Origin: Dichetophora obliterata
Lineage: Eukaryota > Arthropoda > Insecta > Diptera > Sciomyzidae
Direction: 5' to 3'
Assembly (NCBI GenBank): GCA_963920525.1
Contig: OY986438.1
Span: forward strand, 46,910,288-46,974,287
DNA: 64,000 bases
Part shown: one piece after another, positions 23,230 to 35,640 of the stretch
How the letters are laid out: each line of letters begins with the position of its first letter
Position numbering within the stretch: the first letter of the stretch is position 1
Notes under the pieces: model-generated
Database searches by the model: none
What the model was told of the DNA's origin: nothing
What the model saw: the letters and a program-made list of their open reading frames with translations, nothing else
Position numbers and translations under genes: made by a program

Positions 23230-24250
23230 ACGATAAAACATAACTCTTCTTTGCCCTTTCCGGACGTCACGTTAAATGGGTCATGTATTGAAGTTGTAAA
23301 AACGGCAAAAAATTTGGGTATTACCTTCAGCAGCACTTTAGATTGGACGAATCATGTCAACATCACTGTAGGAAAAGTTTATGGTATGCTACGTAGCCTA
23401 TGGGCCACACAGTTTTTCACCCCCTTTCACATAAGAATGTTATTAGCTAAAACGTATCTTGTCCCCACCTTATTGTACGGATCTGAAATTTTTGCATACT
23501 GTGATGCTGCTAGTAAGCGCAAGTTGAACGTTTCCTATAACAACATCGCTCGTTATGTCTTCGGACTTAAACGAACCGACCGTATATCCCAGCATGCAAA
23601 AAAAATATTCAATTTGACTTTTGACAGTGTTTTGAACTTGAGGGCGTTAGTTTTTCTGCACAAAATTATTTTTACCAAAGAGCCAGTTTACCTATATAAT
23701 AAACTAAAATTTTTAAGATCTCAGCGCGGAAACAACCTAGTCCAACCAAAACATGCCTGTTTAGCGTCCGAACGTCAGTTCTTTGTTAATTCCATACGTC
23801 TTTGGAACTCACTCCCACCGTATCTACAGCGTATTTGCAATACAGCCATATTTAAATCTAAATTATCAGATTATTTGTCTTCCTTCTAACCAAAACTTTT
23901 ATCTATTTTTACTTGATTCGCTATTCTATTATTTTTCTTCATTTATCTCTTTTCATTCGATTTCTTACCTAATTCATTTCTTTGTAATGTTATTTTTCTC
24001 TCTTAATTTAAAGTTATTTTATTTTTTTAATTTTCAGTTTTAAATTCTTATAATCGTTTTTTTAAAAACTGTTTTTGATCTCAATGTATTTAATTAATTA
24101 ATTTCTGTTCAAGTTATGTTTATGTTTAAGTGTTTAATATTAAAAATTTGTTGATTTATATCCACACATGTTATCGGTGCTTAACTATAAGTTTATTTCT
24201 TACAAGCGCTTATAAATAAATAAATAAATTACAAATTACAAATTAAATTA
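23230..24250 (+). mobile_element. 5'-truncated LINE with (TAAA)-type tail
   Basis: The polyprotein end begins abruptly near 23230, followed by a T-rich 3' UTR and a tail of TAAA/AATTACA-like repeats (about 24207-24265). It lies just outside the Tc1 element. Confidence 0.75.
23251..23889 (+). pseudogene. LINE reverse transcriptase C-terminal part
   Basis: About 212 residues, open throughout. It begins inside the thumb region (DVTLNGSCIEVVKTAKNLGI, the usual 'vK.LGi' block), then YLVPTLLYGSEIFAYCD, ARYVFGLKRTDRIS and FFVNSIRLWNSLP near the end. The polymerase motifs with YADD are absent. The frame continues upstream without ATG to about 23230, where homology starts, so the first codon has no meaning. 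Same LINE group as at 12374 and 34757 but a different family. Confidence 0.8.
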
Positions 24251-24439
24251 AATTAAAAATTAAATTTGTTTACTTGTTTGAACTTCTAATTTATAAAGCG
24301 AAATGTCTTCTAAGTAGCAAAAGGTGAGCAAAAACATAAATAAGGTTTATAAAATTTGGAAATTACAAGTAAGAAAAACCTAAAACCTTCAAAATTCTAA
24401 TCATGCTTTTTTTAATTTTACTTTTTTTCGCTCAAATTT

Positions 24440-25060
24440 GAAGCCATAAAAATGCACTGTTCGCCGCCGCCTAAGCAATTACCACCATCAGTGCGACATC
24501 ATTTGTCTCGCCCAAACTGCAGCTCAAACCCCTCACCCCCCTCTTAAGATACACCACTCCTTTGCCGCAGTCTGTCTGTCCAGCTGTTGCCATTCCCTGT
24601 GAGCCTACAACAAACAATCAAACAGCCCCTCTTAGCATTGATAAATGATTTCGATTAGTTGGTGCTTGTAATTCGACGCCTATAAATGGACCATGATTGA
24701 GCAGCATCATGTGAGTGAGCTGCGCCGAGTTATTGGAAAGAGCTGGAGTATCAGAAAAGAAAAGCAAGAAAACAACAAATAATAAACAAATAGAAGATAT
24801 CAGAATAGCATAAAATGTGAGCCAACACCAACCAGCTTCACCACTACGAGCTACAAGCGTTTTGACAAATTGTCTCTAATTGAAAGATTAGCTGCGTTGC
24901 CTCAACTAGTTATGTTGGAATGCGTGGCTCGTTGCGGATGATGCATCCTCGGTTATCAGTTGTGAAAATCGCGCGCGTGTGAGGTTTTATTAATCAAAGG
25001 CAACAACGTTGGCAGGGAGGTGCTTCATTTGTTAGGCGTGAAAAGAGTGCTAGTTAGGAA
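24440..25060 (+). promoter_or_regulatory. GC-richer island with candidate TATA promoter
   Basis: Base composition is visibly less AT-rich than the surroundings. TATAAAT is at 24681-24687 after GACGCC. About 28 bp downstream TCATGTG (24707) could serve as an initiator. The downstream sequence to about 24814 is purine-rich and ends AAAAT/GTGAGC, a possible donor. No protein start is seen. If real, this would drive a non-coding first exon of a gene off the window. Confidence 0.3.
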
Positions 25061-27186
25061 CAACATATTAGAGCTGGCAACAGAATAGGGCTCAAGCATG
25101 ATTTAGCATGGGAAGAAAATCTAAGAGAAAAGGCAACATAGCTAAAAATTAGTTTTAACAATCATTAGCTTTTGCTGTGCGATAGCAAAAATGACATAAA
25201 AAATAAAACAAATAAAATACGAGCGCAAAAATTGTAAAGTTTCAAAAATCAACAACTTCATAAGCGTCACTCTAGCAATTATACTTAAACTTTTCACTAC
25301 CTCTTTAATGACCATGTTTAATAAGACATTTATATAATTGTAAAAATTGTTCATAATGAATTCTCCAACGCTACTTATATTACTAACATGGAAATCTCGC
25401 GACTTTCAAAACCTTTTTCTATTTATTTGGAAAAGATTCGACAAACAGTTAGATTCACTTTGTCGCTTAGCAATTAAACTGATTTAGCTGAAATTAAGCC
25501 CCAATTAAGCAGAAACGTTGCGCCTTAATGTGCCGTAAAACATGACAGCGACGGAAAACAAACAAAAAAAAACGATAAATATCAGCGCCTGTATTTAAGT
25601 CAAGTATTTAGCTTAAAATGTTTGCACCAATTCGCAAGAATTGCTAAAAGAGAAAAATATGTTAACATAACAACGAGTACAAAAAAGTTAGAAGAACAAA
25701 AAAAAACTTTAATAAATTAGCCAACATTGGCGCAACTTCTGTTGAACACAATTTATCTTTAATGTGATTCAACGAAATGCGACTACAGGCCAAAAGCAAA
25801 TAAGCTAAAATAAAAATTATAAAAAAAACTGAAGCAGCTTTTGCGGCTCATTAACACGCTGCTTCGTGTTTTCTCTTAACTTTAGTTTAGTTTTGTTGCT
25901 CTTGAGCTTATCTGTGCCTTGAGCTGATATGCAAATGAGTTAAATGCGTTTTTGGTGCGGTGCTGTCAAATACAACAATAGCTACAACAACAGCAACTAC
26001 AAAAGCAGACAACATAATTAAATTTCATTACGCATTTTAAGTTTGTTCTTGTTTGTTGTTGATATGGTTATAGCTGTAGTCTTTCAATGTTGTTGCTATT
26101 GCTGTTGCTGTTATTGTTGTAGTTGTCGTCGTAACAAATTGTCCACGATTAATTTAATGCTTGGCTGTTAATCTTCCGCTGCTTTGCGAACGCTTAAGAT
26201 TGGCTCTGAAGAGCAGTTAGTCAGACATTTAATATATGTTTGAGTCAAATATTGTCGCCTAAATTGGAACTGTTTGTGTTTAACTGTAGTTGTTGTTGTT
26301 ATTGGTGTTTCTTGTTATTGTAAAAAAAAGAACAAACAGTTGATTAAGCCAATATTCAAAATTAAGTTATCAGACAAAAAAAAAATGTCTTTGATATGCT
26401 TCAATAGGAAAAAATGAGCGCACATTAAGGCTCTCCAACGCCGAACAAAAGACTTGGGCAACGAACTTGTTTTAAGGAGCGATACAATAACAAGAAAGCT
26501 ATTAATGAGGTTAATTAAAATTGATGCACAGATATGCATGACAACAAAGATTTAAGACTATTTGTCAATACTCTACTCATGCAAGGCTCGCAAGAGGTTT
26601 CTACTCTTATCAAGCTCAAGCTTAGAAGTGAGCAGCAAAGCAACACCTTTGAGTAGTTAACTATAGCTTTACATTAATTTAACGTAATGTTTCCAAGTAA
26701 GACATAGTCTTTTTAATGCAATAAGTAATAACAAATTTTTAACAAGTTATAGACAGACAACAGAATGCTGTTTTAAACATGTTTTACATTTGTTATGGAG
26801 ATCCAATCACTGAAAAGTAGCTGTAATTTAAAATTGAACATCTACTCGGAGTTTTATTTAAATTAATTTAAGTTTTATTTCATTTCATTTAATTTCCATT
26901 CCAGGTAAATAATGTTATGTTGCTATAATGTTTACAGACAAATATTTATTTAAATTAAGTTATTAAAAATATAGATAACACACGATGCTTTCGTAAATTA
27001 AACAAATTTATACCTAATTTTAAGCAGTTTTTGCATTTCTTCTGTGCTCAAAAATAAGTTATTTAATTTTACAGCAATCGAGTTGTTAGTAATACCACCA
27101 ATTAAGAATGTAGTTACAAGGGCAGAAGTTGTTAATGTAACAATGAAAGAATTTGAAAAAAACTAAAACAAAAATCGTAAATTTAG
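25061..27186. other. Non-coding stretch, no gene recognised
   Basis: AT-rich with TTG/CAA simple sequence (for example 26040-26125 and 26285-26310). It contains a variant of the dispersed motif at 26447-26467, preceded at both this and the 14.6-kb copy by an AAGGCTCTYCAA-like word. Nothing else is supported. Confidence 0.5.
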
Positions 27187-27437
27187 CAATTGAAGCGTTT
27201 TCGCGAATAACGTTGCAAACGACAAAATTGTTATTGTTCACTTTTATTCATTTTACAAGCACTTTTATTCATTTTTATTAATTATGTTTTTTTTATGCGA
27301 TAAAACTACCCGGAATTGCACAACTACTTACTCAGTTCTGTTTGTATATAATATAAGAGAGTGATTCTAACAAGCATTCGCAAAAAAAACTCAAAAAAAT
27401 GTCGTTTACGACGTTTTTTGCGATTATGCTTCAATTG
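27187..27437. mobile_element. MITE copy 1, about 250 bp
   Basis: Inverted ends GAAGCGTTTTCGCGAATAAC and (inverted) GAAGCATAATCGCAAAAAAC, each bordered by AATT. The whole unit recurs at 57196-57450, with shared internal blocks 'cacttttattcattttacaa' and 'tcagttctgtttgtatataa'. No coding capacity. AATT may be the target duplication. Confidence 0.8.
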
Positions 27438-27439
27438 TT

Positions 27440-29545
27440 CAATTTAAACGAACTTTATAAGAGGCTTGTTACTTCGACAAACTTACATTTAAAATCGTTC
27501 TAATTTTATTTAACATATTTAATTTTATTTATTTATTATCACGGCTTAAAAAAGAGTACATCCTAAAATGCATAATATACATTGTTACTTGTTGTATTAA
27601 TATAAAAAGACCCCATCTCATTTTTTATTACTTTATAGTAGAAGAAACAAAACTTATTGAAAAATAAAGTTGTGTAGTAGAATATAAACATGCAAATCAT
27701 GGGCATTTTCGAATCATTTAGCTACAATTTCATTGTTAGTATTAAGAGAAAATCTTAATATCAACAACATTCGTTAGTCACCGAAAACAAATTTAAAAAC
27801 ACTTTAAACGAACAGTTTTGCTGTTGCCATAACAAGATTATAATTTCAATGGAAGCTTAAACTTTAATATTTTTAATATTTTTGTGAACCTTACAAGTTT
27901 CTTGTTGTAATAACAAAATTTTTAATGAATTTATCGAAGTGCAAAATACTGTTGTATTTACTAAATTTTTTTTTCTTGGTGCTATAATGATATAAGCACA
28001 AACTGCACCTAATTCATAACAAAAATTCACAGCAGATTAAATTACGAGTGCTTTCTTTTCTGTTTTTCAGCATTCTCTTTGGATATTTTATATGTTTATC
28101 TAACGCTGATTCGCTTGTAAACTTGGTTTCACATTACACTTTTTTATCATTAAAAATCACTTCATTTTTTATGGATTTCTGTAAAATAATCTCGTTATTG
28201 TACAAATGTTTGCTGTTTTACAAAGCAATCAAATGTGCAATAAATTCGCAGTTGAGCTACGCATGTTACGCAACACGATGCCTCCACAGGTTAAATGCGG
28301 GTCTTAAAAAAGTATTTTAGCCACATAATATGCAAAAGCAGTGATGCAAATTGCATTAAAAGTAGCACATGTATGCATTAACAGCACATGTATGCATTAA
28401 CAGCACAAGCTAGCTAGCTGTGAAACATGAGAACTTCAAATTAAAGCATGCTTATGCATTTTTAAGAGAGTTTTTAAAAAATACTTAACTATGTAGTATA
28501 GCATCGTACGATAAGTAAAATATGATTTTAAAAATATTCCGTTAGTCATAAAGAAAAGCCTCTCTTAACTACTGATGCATAGATTCCAAATGAATTATCT
28601 CAAGATAATTTTGACTCACTTGATGTTTTACTATAAAATAAAATGAGTGCATGTAGATGGAATGCAATAAGGACATGCTGACATATGTTAGTGTGAGCGG
28701 TTTTTTAAGCAATATCCAACATTTCATTAGTTCATGTGTACAACAGAAAAAAATATTTTCACGAAATCATTCCAAAAAAGATACATTTATATGAAGTGTT
28801 GTTTACGATAAGAATTGTATTTAGATGCCCAGCAAAAAAAAGTATACCGATTATGTGCCATGTTGTTACATTTAAAAGGCTCATTTTTAATACTCCGCTT
28901 CAAAATAAAAGCATTTGTAGTGCAGATAGTGAAAACACAAACAACATACGAAACAGTGCTTTATTAAATATAAACACACACACGCAAGCGCAGCGTTTAT
29001 TGAGTTCAAAACTCGCACAGAGGAAGTATAAAGAACGAAGCGGAAGAGCAAACGGAAAAATAAGCGCTTCTACGATAAGCTATCAGCTACAATGACATGT
29101 TTCACGCATTACAAGAGTAATGAGCAAACGATTAAATGCATTAAAGAACCACGTTCAAAAGCACGCTGTTTCTTGTTGTAGCTTGTGTTGTTGTTTGTTG
29201 TTGCTGTTGTTGTTGGCCATCATTGTCAACACGATCAGTGATCTTTTGGAATATTTTGTGCGCACCTTCTGAATGGCAGAGCTAAAGAAGTATTGCGTCT
29301 ATTAGGTGAGTGTTTACATGTGTTTAATGGGAACCCAATAAACACCAAATCGAAACATATTTTCTTCTAACTTGAAGAACAAATTTCTTTATAAAAATGC
29401 CTGTTTAATCATTTTTGTATTTGGTCAAAGACATAACGATGAACAAATCATTTTTATTTCTGAAAGAAATATAAAAATCATATCGTCAACACTTTGTACG
29501 ATTTTACAGGAGAAGCAAAAAACTTTTTCATATCAAACAATGTCA
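27440..29545. other. Non-coding stretch with a 19-bp tandem repeat
   Basis: No gene recognised. AGCACATGTATGCATTAAC is repeated head to tail at 28364-28382 and 28383-28401, plus six more bases. A TTG-rich run is at about 29180-29217. Short frames here, including a basic one at 28736-29095, show no domain or splice support. Confidence 0.5.
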
Positions 29546-29547
29546 AT

Positions 29548-30020
29548 AAAAAAATTTTTAACAAACAAAAACCAACTTCAAATCCACTACAAAGTAAAAA
29601 ATAATTTTAAATTACTTTTCACACTAATTCTTGGTCAGATTTGATAATTTATTTATATAAACATATACATATTAAATTGGAAATCTTCTTATTATAATTT
29701 TTTTCTATTTTGTATTATTATCATATATATATGAATTTCTCCATGAATATAAAACCTTTAAAGCCAGAGCGTTTATTTTATAAAAGTCTGATTATATAAG
29801 CGCCGACTTTAAAATTAATATATTTATATTCATAGAGAAATCAATATATTAATGATAATAATACAAAATAAAAAAAAATTATAATAATAGGATATCCAAT
29901 TTAATAATTTATATAAATAAATTATCAAATTTGGCCAAAAATTAGTGTGAGAAGTAATTTAAAATTATTTTTTACTTGGTTGTGGTTTTGAAGTTGGTTT
30001 TTTTTTTTTTTTTGTTAAAA
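29548..30020. repeat. Long imperfect palindrome, arms ~205 bp
   Basis: The left arm (about 29548-29757) reads AACCAACTTC..., AAAAATAATTTTAAATTACT, TTTGATAATTTATTTATATA..., TTTTGTATTATTATCAT. The right arm (about 29812-30000) is its reverse complement with scattered mismatches and a few indels. About 55 bp lie between. A transcript would fold into one long hairpin. The outer A/T runs differ, and I see no clear target duplication. Confidence 0.8.
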
Positions 30021-30079
30021 AGTTTTTATTTCTTCTTTTTTAGAGATTATGATAACAAAGAGAGAAAAAATGAGAAAAA

Positions 30080-30700
30080 TCATTTTTCTTATATTGCCAC
30101 GCCATTTTGTCCAATAACGCCCACTTTCTTGACCGTAAATTTTCATAACTATGCCTACCCCTGTACCTCAGTACTAAGTGTTGAAGTATCTTACTGTCAA
30201 TATTATTCGATTTACAGCGTTTTTCTTATATTGCCACGCCTTTGTCGAATAACAACCACTTTCTTGGCCGTAATTTGTAATAATTGTTCCAACCCTTGTA
30301 CCAATTTCCAGTACCCTAGTGTCAATATTAACTGAGATACAGTATTTTTCTTATATTGCCACGCCCTTTTGTCCAACGACGGCTACTTTCTTGACCACAC
30401 ATTTTCATAATTACACCTACCCCTGTACCTAATTTCAGTACGCTAGTGTCAATATTATTAGAGTTACAGCGTTTTTATTCCCAAGCCCTTTTTCGAATAA
30501 CGCCCACTTTTTTGAGCATAATTTTTAATAATTGTGCCTACCTCTGAACTAAATTTCAGTATTTGAGTGTTAATATTATTCAATATACAAAAATGTTCTT
30601 ATATTTTCACGCCCCTGTATCGAATACCGCCCATTTTTTAGACGGGCACCTCCGCGTCTAATGTTTTTATCTGTTAACAAAAAATTGCGTTAATCGGGCA
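30080..30700 (+). repeat. ~125-bp tandem repeat, about five units
   Basis: 'ttcttatattgccacgcc' or variants start at 30086, 30223, 30348, ~30473 and 30596, spacing 137, 125, 125 and 123 bp. Units share 'cgcccactttcttgacc', 'tacccctgtacc' and 'gtgtcaatatta'. The block is followed at 30770 by 'cctccttctttttgaagtcg', which resembles the inverted 'gttttgaagttggttt' near 29985. Array and palindrome may be parts of one element. Confidence 0.7.
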
Positions 30701-31089
30701 TGTACTTTAGGAGTTATCGATGTACATACATTCAAAAAAAGACAAGAAAAAAAAGCCAACCAACTTGAGAACCTCCTTCTTTTTGAAGTCGGTTTAAAAA
30801 TACAATTTGTTCATGATTTTAATTATGAGCTATTTGACACTACACTGCATAGCCTATAACGAGTGATACGTAATTTTTTAATTGAATACAGCAGAACCGC
30901 TGTAATTTTCGCTAAAGTTTATCTTTTTTCGCAAAGAAACATTAGGTAAAAAAAATAAATTCCCATTAAAATTATTTAGTAGTGCAACTGTGCGAGGTGT
31001 CAAAACAATAAATATTTTATTAACAAACAAAATTAATAAGTAGAAACAAAACAAATAATCTTGCAGTGTAAGGTTAAATCTAGTATGTT

Positions 31090-31135
31090 TTGAAGAAGGC
31101 AACAACAACAACAAACTCTGTATAGAGTCAATCAC
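31090..31135 (+). repeat. Short repeat shared with 10155-10205
   Basis: 'ttgaagaaggcaacaacaac' and the following 'tctgtatagagtcaatcaca' match 'ttgaagaaggcaataacaac' with 'tccgtatagagttaatcaca' near 10159 almost throughout about 45 bp. Class unknown. Confidence 0.5.
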
Positions 31136-31289
31136 ACAGCAGACTAGACAGACTGCTTCGGAAGGAGCTACCTTTTCCATCTTCAGTTGTCTTAAGTGAC
31201 TAAGCTGTGACCATACAGCTCATACAGTGACCGTAATGGTTATGATTTTTTTCCAAAAATTCAACAAAAAGGCGTCATTTTTGACCAAT

Positions 31290-33240
31290 TTTATTTCGAT
31301 CAAAAATAAAAGTTAAAATTTGACTTTTATTTTTTTGATCAAAAATAAAAGTTAAATTTGACATATGATTTTTTGATAAAAAATATATGTTATAATTTTA
31401 CTTTTGTTTTTGCGGTTCAAAATATAAGTTAAAATTTTACTTTTATTTTTTCGGCTCAAAATATAAGTTGAAATTTTACCTTTATTTTTTCGGTTCAAAT
31501 ATAAGTTAAAATTTTACTTTTATTTTTTCGATCAAAAATAAAAGTTAAAAACTGGACTTTTATTTTTTCGGTCAAAAATGTTGGTTAGAATTTTAATTTT
31601 ATTTTTCGATCAATAATAAAAGTTTAAACTTTACTTTTATTTTACGATATAAAAAGATCAATATGCTGCTTAATGACTGTTCTATTGAAATAAGAAATGA
31701 TTTTTATTTTTATCTTTACCAAAATTTAATTTAATTATTACTTAATTAATTATAAATTATGAATTTTATTTATGTATATAATAAAATTTATTATATAATA
31801 TTTAAATTAAAATTTGACTTTTATTTTTTTGATCAAAAATAAAAGTAAAAATTTGACTTATATTTTTTTGATCAAAGATATAGGTTAAAATTTGACTTTT
31901 GTTTTTTCGGTTCAAAATATAAGTTAAAATTTTACTTTTATTTTTTTCGATCAATAATAAAAGTTTAAATTTTACTAGATTTTTTCTTAAATGACCTTGT
32001 TATTTATTATGTTGATTTTATATGATTTAAATACAAATTCTAAATGTTTGATAGTTTAAATCAATACTTGACTTTAAATACAAATAGTTGTTTGATAGTT
32101 TAAAATCGTTTATTGAGCTTAAGGTCAAAGTTAGAACAATTAATTGTTCTAACGAATCTTTCCAAAGAAACAACAACAACAACAACAACAAAGTTTTTTC
32201 AATAAGAAAAGGAAAAAATCACTAGCTGATTTTATTGCAATTTCGGCCGTACTAAAGACTTCATCAGAAATCTTTGTGATACCTCGTGCAAGCGCGCATT
32301 AGCTCACTGCACCACATAGGCGATGAGATTTGAAGTGTCAATTTCTCAGTTTCTCTCCCAATTCACATGCTCACATTTGTTGTTGTATTTTTGCTTTACT
32401 TTTTTTTAGTCTTTATGCTTATGTTATTATATGGAGTCCAACAGTCTGCTGGAAGTCTTCCAACAACAAAGCATGTTTACTTAATTGTTCTTACTTTGAC
32501 CTTAAGCTCAATAAACGATTTTAAACTATCAAACAACTAGAATTTGTATTTAAAATCAAGTATTGATTTAAACTATCAAACATTTAGAATTTGTATTTAA
32601 ATCATATAAAATCAACGTTTAAATTTTACTTTAATTTTTTCGATATAAAAAAAATCAATATGCTGCTTAATGACTGCTCTATTGAGATAAGAAATGCATT
32701 TTATTTTTATCCTAACCAAAATTTAATTTAATTATTCATGAATTTTATTTATGTATAATTAAATTTATTATATAATTTAATAATAATTATTCTTTTACAT
32801 CTATTTGTAACATTTCTGCAAAGATAAAACATTACAATCGATCTTCAAATCGTTGCACATCGTTATTTAAATAACATTGCTTATTTGCTTGTCATTCCAC
32901 ATTGTATTTTAATTCATTTCGTAAACAACTGAGATAGTGGCTACAAGCAGATGATATAGCAATTAAAATTTGACTTTTTATTTTGATCGAAAAGATAAGA
33001 GTCAAATTTAAACTGTTATTTTTGATCGAAAAAATAAAAGTCAAATTTAAACTTATATTTTTGATCGAAAAAATAAAAGTCAAATTTAAACTTATATTTT
33101 TGATCGAAAAAATAAAAGTCAAATTTTTACTTTTATTTTTGATCACAAAAATTTTGTATTTAATTTTACAGATTTTACCTTATTGTTTTGATCGAAATAG
33201 AATCGGTCAAAAATAAACCGATTATTTATTGACTTTTTTT
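31290..33240. mobile_element. Foldback-like element with 39-bp repeat arms
   Basis: The left array (about 31290-31650, patchily to 31980) repeats a GATCAAAAATAAAAGTTAAA-type unit every 38-39 bp. The right array (about 32970-33160) repeats GATCGAAAAAATAAAAGTCA every 39 bp and reads as the inverted form of the left unit. Inside them, 32011-32145 and 32480-32625 form an inverted stem of about 140 bp around a 335-bp loop with an (AAC)n run (32169-32193). A ~125-bp block (31660-31810 and 32658-32790) is in direct orientation, so the structure is not a simple inverted repeat. Foldback elements of Drosophila have long arms built of short tandem repeats; the match here is structural only. No transposase is seen. 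Confidence 0.6.
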
Positions 33241-33339
33241 AAAAAATCATAAAACACTGCTATATTCAAATATTGAATAGACTAATTCTTTCAGTCTGAT
33301 TTTTTGAATAGAAATTTCAAAAATAACTGTTACTTTCGG

Positions 33340-35640
33340 TCCCTGGTCTGATATGATTTGACTTTTTTTCGATTAAGTTCTTCTGAAAAATATGATGTTA
33401 AAGTATATGAGCCAATAAAATATTTGTTTGATAAACATGTCCCTTTACGTTCTTGTAGTGTTAAAAATATGTCTTGTCCTTGGTTTACGCAACATGTTCT
33501 GAGTGCATTAAAAAAAAGAAACAAATTTAGAAATATATGGCGAAGAAATCCGTGCTCTTATAACTGGGAAGTCTATAGACTAGCGAGAAATGAGGCTGTT
33601 CTTTTAACAAGACAGGCTAAAACTCGGTATTTCTCGGCCAAACTTGACCTATCTCTTCCAACAAAAACGCTTTGGAACAACATAAAAAAACTTGGAGTGT
33701 GTAATAAAGATAACACTGACTGCACTTTAGATCCTGAAGTTCTTAATAACTTTTTTGTAGATAATGATGCTTCTTCTAATTCTAATATTTCACCCCTATT
33801 CGGTCACTCCTTGCAACAAACTTTTAGCTTCTCTCCGGTAGTTAAACTTGATGTAGGTAATAGCATATCGAAGATTAAAGCTAATGCTATTTCTGAAGAT
33901 GGCATTCCTATCAAGTTTATAAAATTATTGTTGCCACACATTATTGGTCCTCTAACGCATATAATTACTTTTTGTTTTATGTCGTCTGTGTTCCCTGACT
34001 TATGGAAAGTTGCCATTGTTCTTCCTGTAGCAAAAAAGCAAAAGCCAATAAATGTCAACGGTTTTAGGCCCATAAGTATATTATCGCCATTAGCTAAAGT
34101 CTGTGAGAAACTCATGGCTCAACAAATAACTAATCATTTAGTTGATAAAAATCTGCTATCCCCTTTTCAATCAGGTTTTAGGTCTGGACACGGGTGCTCG
34201 TCCGCTGTTGTTAAGGTCATTGACGATATACGACCGGAATATGATGCTGGCAATTTGACTCTACTGTGTTTGCTTGACTTTTCAAAAGCTTTCGATAAAG
34301 TAAACCATCAACATTTGTGTAGTAAGCTTAAGTATCTATTTGGTTTCTGTGATAGTGCTGTAAATCTTATGTCCAGTTATTTGTGTAATAGGTCTCAAAA
34401 AGTTCAAGTTGGTCAATTGTCCTCAGGGTATAAATCTGTCTTAAGTGGCGTACCACAAGGGTCTATACTTGGCCCTCTCCTATTCTCTACATTTTTAAAT
34501 GACATATTCTCTGTTTGCAGTCATGCCTCTATCCATGCATATGCTGATGATGTCCAAATTTATTTATCTAGAAGAACAGGACTGGTTGATGACTTGTGTT
34601 GCAGAATGAATGAGGACCTCAACAGCATTAATGAGTGGGCAAATAGCAATGGTCTTCTTCTAAACTCTTCCAAATCATATGTACTTCCTATCTGTAGAGG
34701 TAAAACTTGTGTTAATGATGTCCCTGATTTGTTGATTGGTCCTAACAAGCTAACTGTTGTTGTCGAAAATTGTAAATCTTGGTTTCTATATTAATTCTTC
34801 GCTTTCATGTGTTGATCATGTTAATAGTATTGTCAAAAAAGTTTATTATGTATTGCGTAATTTAAGAATGTCTGCAAGCGTGACTCCAGTTAGTATTAGG
34901 CGTAAGTTGGTTATACAACTTATTCTACCTGTGATAACCTACTCTGAGGTGATATATAGTAAACTTGACTCTTCCTCCCAGTTAAAACTTCAAATAGCAT
35001 TTAATTACGCCACACGCTATGTGTATGGCCTTCGTAAATTTGATCACCTGTCTAGTTTCCGGAATGCAATACTTGGATGTGACTGGACTGCTTATCTCAA
35101 CGCCAGAAACTGTATGTACCTTCATAAGTTAATTCATGAGAAAACACCTAGATATCTATATGAAAAACTCCAGTTTTGTATGTCCAGAAGAAGCCATGTT
35201 TTAATAGTTCCGAGGCACAACTCGCTTATATCTTCTCAACTGTTCTTCATCAACGCCATTAGGTTGTGGAATTCTCTACCACGAAGGCTTAGGGAAATCA
35301 GTGGGAGAGGTTCTTTTAGGCAATCTATTTTATCTTTTTTCTCTTCTCTTTAGTAGCTTTATACTCTTGTTCTAAGTTCTTTCTCTATTGATTTCTGTGT
35401 TTCACTCAGTTTATACATTATATTCTTAACTTTTAACTTATTATAGTTTTTACGAGCATTAAGTCATTATTGTATTAAAATTAAGTTAGTTGTCTTTAAA
35501 ATGAGTTGTTATTATTATAAGATTTAAGTAAGTTAATCATTTTAATGCTTTATGTTGTACTATAAAAGAGCATAGCTCTTAGTGTACTTATATTTTCAAC
35601 TATACGAATAAATTGAATTGAATTGAAACTAAAAGGTTTT
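33340..35640 (+). mobile_element. LINE, 5'-truncated, with complete RT domain
   Basis: It starts within the region between endonuclease and reverse transcriptase and continues through RT, the C-terminal domain and a 3' UTR. It ends with a short AATTG-type tail near 35608-35630. It abuts the foldback complex. No endonuclease is present, consistent with incomplete reverse transcription. Confidence 0.85.
33358..35353 (+). pseudogene. LINE ORF2: reverse transcriptase and C-terminal domain, one frameshift
   Basis: Residues 1-150 are the linker after the endonuclease. RT follows: NGFRPISILSPLAKVCEKLM, QSGFRSGHGC, LLDFSKAFDKVNH (motif A Asp), SGVPQGSILGPLLF and HAYADDVQIY (catalytic YADD). The frame then changes near 34757-34790, inside the VVENCKS.LGF block, and the second frame gives LILPVITYSEVIY, ATRYVYGLRKFDHLSSFRNAILG, RNCMYLHKLI and FFINAIRLWNSLPRRL. 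Apart from truncation and this one shift it is well preserved, suggesting fairly recent insertion. The product would copy element RNA at a nicked target. Clade: jockey/CR1 group, not resolved further. Confidence 0.85.

Noticed and set aside
29976..30335. 119-codon plus-strand frame
   Set aside because: It spans the end of the palindrome and the first tandem units; its residues follow the 125-bp repeat and show no domain.
32270..32320. tRNA-like sequence on the minus strand (GTGCAGTGAGCTAATGC)
   Set aside because: A-box-like only; the following GAGGTATCAC is not a B box and no cloverleaf can be drawn.
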